NCBI GenBank assembly: GCA_025617375.2
Contig: JAMYGW020000007.1
Span: 620,001-684,000 of the forward strand
From: Acarospora socialis
Lineage: Eukaryota > Ascomycota > Lecanoromycetes > Acarosporales > Acarosporaceae
Direction of reading: 5' to 3'
Length of the DNA: 64,000 nucleotides
The notes beneath the pieces were generated by a model, which was not told where the DNA came from, did no database searches, and was given only the letters and a program-made list of their open reading frames with translations. This document shows, one piece after another, positions 57,470 through 64,000 of this stretch. The translations under genes were made by a program, and so were the position numbers. Position 1 is the stretch's first letter; every line of letters begins with the position of its first letter.

Positions 57470-60400
57470 TCAGTGCCCTCGACCAAGTTGTTTCGCCTAT
57501 CGTTCCGATCCAGTCAGTCAGCACATCCCGATCGCCAATCCCAATCCCTAACCCTCTAGCCCACAGGAAAAGCGAAGGCAATCGAAGCGAGGAAACACAT
57601 ACCTTCATCAGCTCGATCCTCGCCTTCAACTGACTCGTCACCTCCGCCGCCCTCTTCCAGCTCTCGACCGGCGCCCCATCTCCCGCTCCCCCACCCCCAC
57701 CGCCTTCTCTTCCTCCTCCTCCTCCTCCCGCTCCTATCTCCAACCCATCCACCGCATCGCCTCCCCTCGCCCAACTCCGCACGCCAGGACTGCCTCGGCC
57801 AAGCGGACTGTCCCTGCCACTCGCCATGGCCGCTCTCGCCGGCGTCGCGGCCGCACTCCTCGTCGGACTGCCGGTTTTCGCGAAGACGGAGGCGTCCACC
57901 AGGCCGCCGTTCTCCTTCTCCTCGCTGGGGCTGGTGACGAAGGGCCGGCGGGCAGACGTCGTGCCGAAGATGCCGGCGGGGGCGCTGTCGTAGCGACTGA
58001 CGCCGGGATGAGGCGCATAGTGGCCGTGGCCGTTGACGCCACCCGTGCCGTCGCGATAGATGCCGTCCCCGCCCTCCGGCATCGCCGCGGACGAAGAACC
58101 GGGGCTGCTCGACCGCACCGCCCGCCCCAACTCGCGCTTCAGCCGGTCGATCTCGCGCTGCTGCTTCAGCACCGTCTGCTCCGCCACCTCGGCGTCGGAG
58201 CGGGCCCGCACCAGCTGCGTCTCCTTGGCCTTGATGCTAAGGTGGTCGCGCGTGTGGTCTTCGATCAGCGAGGCGTTGTGGTTCTGGAGCTCGTGGATCT
58301 GCGACGTCAGCCGGTTGCGTTCGGCGCGGAGGTCGTCGTTGGCCCGTTGCAGCCGTTCTTTTTCCGCCCGCAGCTCGTCTAGTTCGGCTCGCTCGGTCGC
58401 TGTGATGCTGGGGGAGGGCGTGCGTGCGGCGGGCGATGGCGCGGCGGCGACGGCGGCGGGTTTGCCGAGGGGCCGGCCGGCGAGGCCGCGGCTTCCGAGG
58501 CCGTATTTGGGCGCTGCGGGAGGCTGGCTTTCGGCGGTGGGTGGGGAGACGTTGCGCATAGGCGAGGAAGCGTGTGGAGGGGCGGCACCGCCCGGTCCGG
58601 TGGGTTTCTTGGGTAGTTTTAGACCGCCGGGTTTGCCTAGCTTCGGTATGTTTCTGCCGGACGTCGGCTTCGGTTGTAATGGAGTAGGCGTTGGCGTTGG
58701 TTCGTCGATGGGCGGTTGCCACGCGGGTGCAGGCGTCGTTGTCGTCTTCTTGGCTCCCAAGGCCGGCTTTTTGCCGACGACCTTCTTTTGCGTCGGGGGT
58801 GGAGCAGCCTTTGGCGGTGGCACAACCGGCTTTGGTTTGTCCTTCGCCTTGACCTCTGCTGCTTCAAAGTATTCCTTTATTTTCGCTTTTCGGATATCGT
58901 CTAGACCATCCAGGTATTGGTTCATTGTTCGTTCTCCCATGATTTTCATCAACGTTCCTAGGACCTCCGCACCACCCGCCCGGGTGGCTTCAGTCGACTC
59001 CGTCAGGAGTTTGGTGGCTGCATCCGCTATCGACTTGGTTTCGGACTTTGATGGTGCTTCACGAGTGTTCTTCAAACAACGAATAAGGAATTTTAGCGTC
59101 TCTGACTTCACGTTTGGATTCTTGTGCTTCAAGAACTCCAAGGTTTCCTCGAGGCAATCCGTGAGACTTGTAGAGGAAAACACAGAATCCATAGCTTGTC
59201 CGATGGCGTCGGCTACCGACTGCTTCTTTTCCTTGAGTCTCTCCATCATCGGTGTCATCACGGTTGATCTGTACTTCCCAAACCCTCTCCTTAAGCCCTT
59301 GGCAAGCACATCGACACAATTCGCGGCAACAGTAACCACGGCAATGTTGGCATCCTTCATGCACTTGGCCAAGGCACGAACGATTTCATCAAAGGGTCCA
59401 TCTTTGATTCTTGGAACGTTAAGCACCGCATATAGAGCGTCGAGTGCATCTTTCCGGTCCTTCCATTTCGATGATGCCAAGCTTTCGTGTAGTCCGCTTG
59501 GTACCTTGGAGAATGCGTCGACCGGCTCGGCAAGATCGAACGCCTCCACCTCGACAGGATCCTCGTCCACATCTTCCGCGTCTCCTTCTCCGTCGTCTTC
59601 AGCTGCGCCGGCAATCCCAGCCGATGCAGCCACAGCTGCCTGCTGCGATCTCAAGAGTCTCTCCTGCTTTGGTGCCGGTTCTTGTTTGACAGCTTCAAAC
59701 AGCTTCTCCAGATCCGTTTGTTGAATATGGTTCAGTTCGCCCCAGAACAATGGTTTCATCGCCTCTCGCAACCACCTGTACAGTTCAACCACCAAGTTCG
59801 ATGCTTCTGCTCGTACATTCTTGTCCGCGTGGGCAAACACCTTGGGTAGAACTTTGAGGATCGGCTTAGGATCTACGACTTTGCAGCCATATGCGTGATA
59901 TATCGAAGTAAGCGCGGATAATGTCGCTGCGATAATCTTTGGTTGTTTATGCGACAGAGGCGGAATTAGATCTTCGATAATAGGGTCTGCCTTGTCCAGC
60001 TCAATATACAACATGAGGGCCTCCAGCGCGCTTTGCTTTGTCGCAGCTCGTGTGGAAGATAGCCCCTTTTCGATTATTGGTGATATCGTAACATTCCGTG
60101 TCCTAGACGGATCGGCTTCGTTTAGCGCTCTACAAGATTAGAGTAGGTTTGCGATATAGATCCTGACCTTATACATGCTTGCGTCCCACCGTATTTCAAA
60201 AAGGCACACAGGGCGTTCAAACCCTCCTGCTGTGCTGCAACGTTGGAATCTCCGGCAGCTCCTTTAAACAAGCCCGCGTCTTGCAAGAATGGTTTGAATG
60301 TAGGATCCGACTCGTCTGGTGTTTTTTCAAACTCTTTCGCCGCGTCTTCGTATGCTTCCTTTCTTACTTTCCAGTTCTATCGTCATGTGTTAGGCCGGTA

Positions 60401-60493
60401 AATGTATGATGATGCTCCGTGGTATTGACGAACCTTGTGTGCGAATCGATCAGGCAAAGGTAGGGAGGAGAAGTCCTCCCCTTGATCCGCCAT
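57470..60493 (-). CDS. stu2: XMAP215/TOG microtubule polymerase (Stu2/Alp14/AlpA)
   Basis: Four exons on the minus strand: 60493..60434, 60376..60168, 60102..57603 and 57496..57470 give 931 aa. The first two introns are 57 and 65 nt; the last (57497..57602) leaves nine sense-plus-stop codons (AKQLGRGH). Two TOG domains are seen: TOG1 from DRFAHKNWKVRKEAYED through YIELDKADPIIEDLI, and TOG2 from AFSKVPSGLHESLASSKWKDRKDAL through LTDCLEETLEFLKHKNP. A Lys/Pro/Gly-rich basic linker (about residues 490-610) should bind the microtubule lattice, and a dimerising coiled coil follows (ERAELDELRAEKERLQ to QREIDRLKREL). Two TOGs plus a coiled coil is the fungal architecture. These proteins bind tubulin dimers and speed plus-end growth. 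A long Gly-rich run precedes the C-terminal helix EVTSQLKARIELMK. Confidence 0.93.
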
Positions 60494-61279
60494 CTCGTAG
60501 AGATGCTATTACTCAGGCTTGTGGTTTCTGAAGTTTGCTGTAAGATGTTGCGTTAGCTTAATCAGAATCTGCGACCAGTGGGTTGCGTGACTTCATTATC
60601 ATCATATGGCTGGAATAGGCTGTAAGCAAGCTGAAAACGTCTGAAAAGAATATGGTGGAGGTCGCGACTTGCCTGGACCAGTTCTATAGCTTCGGCGTAG
60701 GGGAACCTCAAAATTGGATGTGTGTTGTGATTACTCGCGTACAAGCATCTCTCGTATTTAGGATTTCTTATCTGATGCAAAAGCTTCTTCTGAAGGGATG
60801 TTGTCAGAAGATTAGAAAGGAAGAAGACTTAGTTGGTCGCGGTTGATAAAGTTGGGTTTGCGATCGTGTCTGTCAACATAGAGATGCCGAAACGTCACTG
60901 TAGTGATTGCTTGGCAAGTGCCAGGGTCGAAACTCCCCCACCAAAACTACTGAACGTGTATTGCGCGCAGCTCTTCCAAGAAACTCCCACAAGTCAGCAC
61001 AAGCATCTATACTCATAAGGATCAGTTTGCGTTCAAAATCCACGTCCACCGGTAACTGATCGGAGGTAGTAAGACAGACAGCATCGCGCGCAGATCCCTC
61101 AATCAACAAGTTACCGCTTTGGTCCGTATGATTTCTGGAGTGCTTGAGTGGAACCTTGACCTACGACTCTGCTCCTAGTTGGCTACTTCATTATATCCAG
61201 AGATATCAAGCCAAAGTTTCAAACAGTATCGAGGGAAGAGGTGCGACACGGCCCTGTTGATGTATCTGTGGCCGTCGCC
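60494..61279. promoter_or_regulatory. shared divergent promoter region of stu2 and nudF
   Basis: About 790 bp lies between the start codons of two genes read away from each other. No coding signal is present. Co-regulation is an inference from the arrangement. Confidence 0.4.
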
Positions 61280-62797
61280 ATGAGCGCACTTACATCCCGG
61301 CAAGCAGAAGAGCTGTAAGCCAATGCCCACAACTCCAGGAGCTCGTCTGAGTTGATTGCTGATTGTACTGTCGAAGTCACAAGTCCATTATTGGGTATCT
61401 AGCAACCTCGAACCTACCAAATAGCGCGGCCACCCTGCGGCAAGAGCTGGGAATAGGGGATAACTTTGACGATGCCACAAGTAAGAAATATGCGGGTGTG
61501 CTGGAGAAGAAGTGGACTAGTGTGGTCAGGTTATCGAAGAGGGTATGATTGATAATCCAAGGTCCTTACAGCGGAAGCCAGTCCAACTGGATGTATGCTC
61601 ATAGAAACAACTCTCCAGATCATGGAACTAGAATCTCAGTGTACGAACCTTCAGCACGAGCTCGACTCTGCAACACCTACCTCCTTATCACGAAAAAACC
61701 AAGACCCCTCAACGTGGCTTCCCCGGTCACCGGCTCGACATACTCTACAATCGCACCGCCTACCCATCACATGCGTCGCATTCCATCCTATCTTCACCTC
61801 TCTCGCCTCCGGATCCGAAGACACGACCATAAAGGTCTGGGACTGGGAACTAGGTGAGCTCGAGCGGACAATCAAAGGCCACACGAAAGCTGTACTGGAC
61901 GTGGATTTCGGTGGCCCAAGATGCGGCACGTTACTAGCATCCTGTTCTTCAGATCTAACAATCAAGCTATGGGACCCCAGCGACGAGTACAAAAACATAC
62001 GGACCCTCCCAGGCCATGACCACTCCGTCTCCGCAATCCGCTTTATCCCAAGCGGAGCCGCCGAAGCTCCATCAACAGGCAACCTTCTCGTCTCCGCCTC
62101 GCGCGACAAATCCCTCCGCATCTGGGACGTCTCCACCGGCTACTGCGTGAAAACGCTCCGCGGCCACGCCGACTGGGTCCGCGACGTCGCCCCCAGCTTC
62201 GACGGCCGCTGGCTCCTCTCCGCCGGCAACGACCAGACGGCCCGACTGTGGGACGCCGCGTCCGGCGACACCAAAGCCACCTTCCTCGGGCACGAACACG
62301 TCGTCGAATGCTGCACCATCGCCCCGCCCGCCACTTACGCGCACCTCGCCGCCCTCGCCGGCCTCAAGAAACCGCCCGCGGCAAGCAGCTCGGCCGAGTT
62401 CGTGGCAACGGGGTCTAGAGACAAGAGCATCCGGATCTGGGACGCGCGAGGCACGTTGGTCAAGACGCTCGTCGGCCACGACAACTGGGTCCGCGGCCTC
62501 GTCTTCCACCCGGGGGGCAAGTACCTGCTCAGCGTGGGCGACGACAAGACGATTCGCTGCTGGGACTTGGCGCAGGAGGGGAAGTGCGTCAAGACGCTCG
62601 ACGACGTGCATGGCCATTTCGTCAGCTGTATCCGGTGGGCGCCTAATGTGATTAGGGATGCTGGTGTTGTGGAGACGAATGGGACGGCGGTCAATGGCGT
62701 GGGGAGGAAGGATGATCCGGGGGGTAACAAGGCCAATATACGTTGCGTGATAGCTACCGGCAGCGTTGATTTGAACGTCAGGGTGTTTGCGTCGTGA
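61280..62797 (+). CDS. nudF: LIS1/NudF dynein regulator
   Basis: Three exons, 61280..61314, 61377..61542 and 61619..62797, give 459 aa, the normal fungal LIS1 length. The N terminus [20 protein letters not shown] is the LisH dimerisation motif (about residues 9-42), split by the first intron. A short coiled coil follows ([22 protein letters not shown]). Seven WD40 repeats fill about 110-459 with endings such as [40 protein letters not shown] and RCWDLAQ. LIS1 binds the dynein motor ring and supports nuclear migration along hyphae. An insertion rich in Ala/Pro ([15 protein letters not shown]) between repeats 5 and 6 is usual in fungal NudF. Confidence 0.95.
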
Positions 62798-63083
62798 AAT
62801 AGCTACGCTGGGCATGTCTTTATCTGCTTCCAGCGCACATTCGTCGATAGGGCGTTGGTTGGCTGGAGTGGCTACGTGCGGAGGCTGGCATGTTCTCATA
62901 CCCTAGCGTTGTCGGGCGTAGAATCTAAGGTATCTAAACAGCTATGCAGTGCAGTGCTTGTACTGTATCGTTACGACGTCGCTATGTCCATGACCACATT
63001 GCAGGTCGTTCATCCGACGCCTAGATACCCTACGCCAGCACCTGCAAACCCACAACGGGCCCTGAACCATTACCTAACCCAAT

Positions 63084-64000
63084 TCAAGCCTTTGCCCCCT
63101 CCCCCCACAGATCCCTCCAAAACTCCTTGAACCCATACTGCGGCTTCTTCTCGTCCCACACCCTCGCCTTCTCGCCCCCACCGAACTTCTCCAGCACGCC
63201 ACCAGACCGATGCCCCACGATCTCGACTTTGATCTTCGGCGCGGTGGCCCTCTCTCGGATGGCGTGGGGGATCTGCGGCGCGACATCGGCGAAGCAGGAG
63301 CGCAGTTCGCGGTCGAGCGAGAAGTAGGGCTTCTTGGCAAGGTCGGGAGCCATGAGGTTGTAGGAGCGCGTCAGGTTGTTGAGGTCCGTGACGGCGAGAG
63401 TGTGGTAGGAGCGCTCGTTGGCTTCCCAGATGGGGTCGCGGAATGGGTAAGGGGCTGGTGTGGGTTCGGATGGTGCGGTAGTGGGGGTGGTGGCTGGGGT
63501 GGGGAGCGAAGGTGTATTTCCAGGTAAAGAAGTTTGTGATGGAGTGGTACTGGTATCCGTGAGATATGGGCTGGGAGATGTAGCCAGCTCTTCGGTGACA
63601 GTGATCTTGGACGCGGCGTCATCCCCGAGAGCGGTAGGCGTTTCTGTCACAGTGACTTGCGCCAGCTTGCCATCACCGTCAAACTCGTTCAACGCTTCGA
63701 CCTTCTTTGCCCGCGGATTGACCAATTCCTCTGCGGCAGCATAAGCCTCCGCCCTCTTGATCTGGGCCTGTAGCGATCCTCCTTTGCTGGAAATGACCCT
63801 CGATGCGTGCCTTTTCCATTCTGCTCTTAGTCTTCCACGGAACCGTGCCGCTGACTGCACCAGTTCTTGCTGCTTTTCGATCCATGGCGGTACGATATCC
63901 TGTTTCTGGATGATCTTGTTCATGAAGTACTCGGTTGTATCCAGAAACGGGCTGCTGGCATTATAGTCCCTTGCGATATTCGTGCCCTTGCCACGAGGTA
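63084..64000 (-). CDS. DnaJ homologue subfamily C member 28-like (DUF1992), partial
   Basis: The open frame runs from the stop at 63084 to the window edge, so the N terminus is missing. From the edge it reads GKGTNIARDYNASSPFLDTTEYFMN and then IIQKQDIVPPWIEKQ...FRGRLRAEWKRH, the DUF1992 domain of DNAJC28-type proteins. Most members lack a working J-domain HPD or have it upstream; that part is off the window. A poorly conserved Thr/Pro/Ser linker (about 63,430-63,640) leads to a second conserved part, NERSYHTLAVTDLNNLTRSYNLMAPDLAKK, which is the family's C-terminal block and ends near FWRDLWGEGAKA. Animal and fungal members are mitochondrial; localisation cannot be checked here. It is convergent with nudF, the 3' ends 287 bp apart. 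Confidence 0.85.
   Translation of the reverse strand, partial: PRGKGTNIARDYNASSPFLDTTEYFMNKIIQKQDIVPPWIEKQQELVQSAARFRGRLRAEWKRHASRVISSKGGSLQAQIKRAEAYAAAEELVNPRAKKVEALNEFDGDGKLAQVTVTETPTALGDDAASKITVTEELATSPSPYLTDTSTTPSQTSLPGNTPSLPTPATTPTTAPSEPTPAPYPFRDPIWEANERSYHTLAVTDLNNLTRSYNLMAPDLAKKPYFSLDRELRSCFADVAPQIPHAIRERATAPKIKVEIVGHRSGGVLEKFGGGEKARVWDEKKPQYGFKEFWRDLWGEGAKA

Noticed and set aside
58060-59724. 554-codon open frame on the plus strand
   Set aside because: It lies opposite the stu2 coding exon and is a shadow of its codon usage; it has Ser/Ala/Gly-rich composition and no motif.
60130-60167. A 38-nt intron in stu2
   Set aside because: Using the later acceptor at 60103 gives a normal 65-nt intron with a branch-like word and the expected IRTRNVTISP join.
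1-64000. tRNA genes, rRNA, CRISPR arrays, telomeric repeats
   Set aside because: No convincing A-box/B-box pair, rRNA core, spaced repeats or TTAGGG arrays were recognised by eye; a tRNAscan-SE run would settle the tRNA question.

Overview
The window is nuclear DNA from a filamentous ascomycete (Pezizomycotina). The evidence is short GT-AG introns of about 50-65 nt with CTAAC/CTGAC branch sites, compact genes with few to several introns, and a fungal gene set: a velvet regulator, a Zn2Cys6 factor, Dlt1, nudF, the MYST acetyltransferase Sas3/Mst2 and fungal ArsH. The class cannot be fixed from sequence alone; Dothideomycetes or a relative is a guess. No tRNA, rRNA, CRISPR array or complete transposon was recognised. 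Coding exons were rebuilt by hand from splice signals and reading-frame continuity, so each multi-exon model is a prediction.

Layout. 0.7-3.4 kb: a sucrase/ferredoxin-like (Aim32-type) gene convergent with DLT1. 3.7-12.6 kb: an accessory block with a broken phytanoyl-CoA dioxygenase-family gene, an amino-acid/GABA-type permease interrupted by one TGA, an apparently intact arsH, and an MFS transporter with one intron whose boundaries do not keep frame. 13.3-16.4 kb: V-ATPase subunit a. 17.45-17.6 kb: a small inverted-repeat element. 18.6-20.9 kb: a nirA-like Zn2Cys6 factor. 22.1-23.8 kb: a STEEP1-like protein convergent with the myosin essential light chain. 25.3-29.4 kb: a Ser-rich single-pass membrane protein, then COPI beta'-COP. 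30.1-38.4 kb: an SDR, a PY-motif hypothetical, glycerol kinase, a 57-residue Cys-rich protein in three small exons, and an arylamine N-acetyltransferase. 39.6-43.1 kb: a PHD-MYST histone acetyltransferase. 43.1-52.5 kb: over 9 kb with no supportable gene but many short tandem repeats, mostly pentanucleotides. 52.5-54.3 kb: a VosA-type velvet regulator. 55.4-57.0 kb: a signal-peptide/single-TM hypothetical. 57.5-62.8 kb: the microtubule polymerase Stu2/AlpA and the dynein regulator NudF/LIS1, divergently arranged. 63.1 kb to the edge: a partial DNAJC28 (DUF1992) gene.

Most genes are single-copy housekeeping or cytoskeletal functions and do not form one pathway. The points most worth a second look are the decaying accessory block around arsH, the 57-residue Cys-rich gene, the inverted-repeat element, and the repeat-rich non-coding stretch upstream of vosA. 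I found no clearly new multi-gene system.
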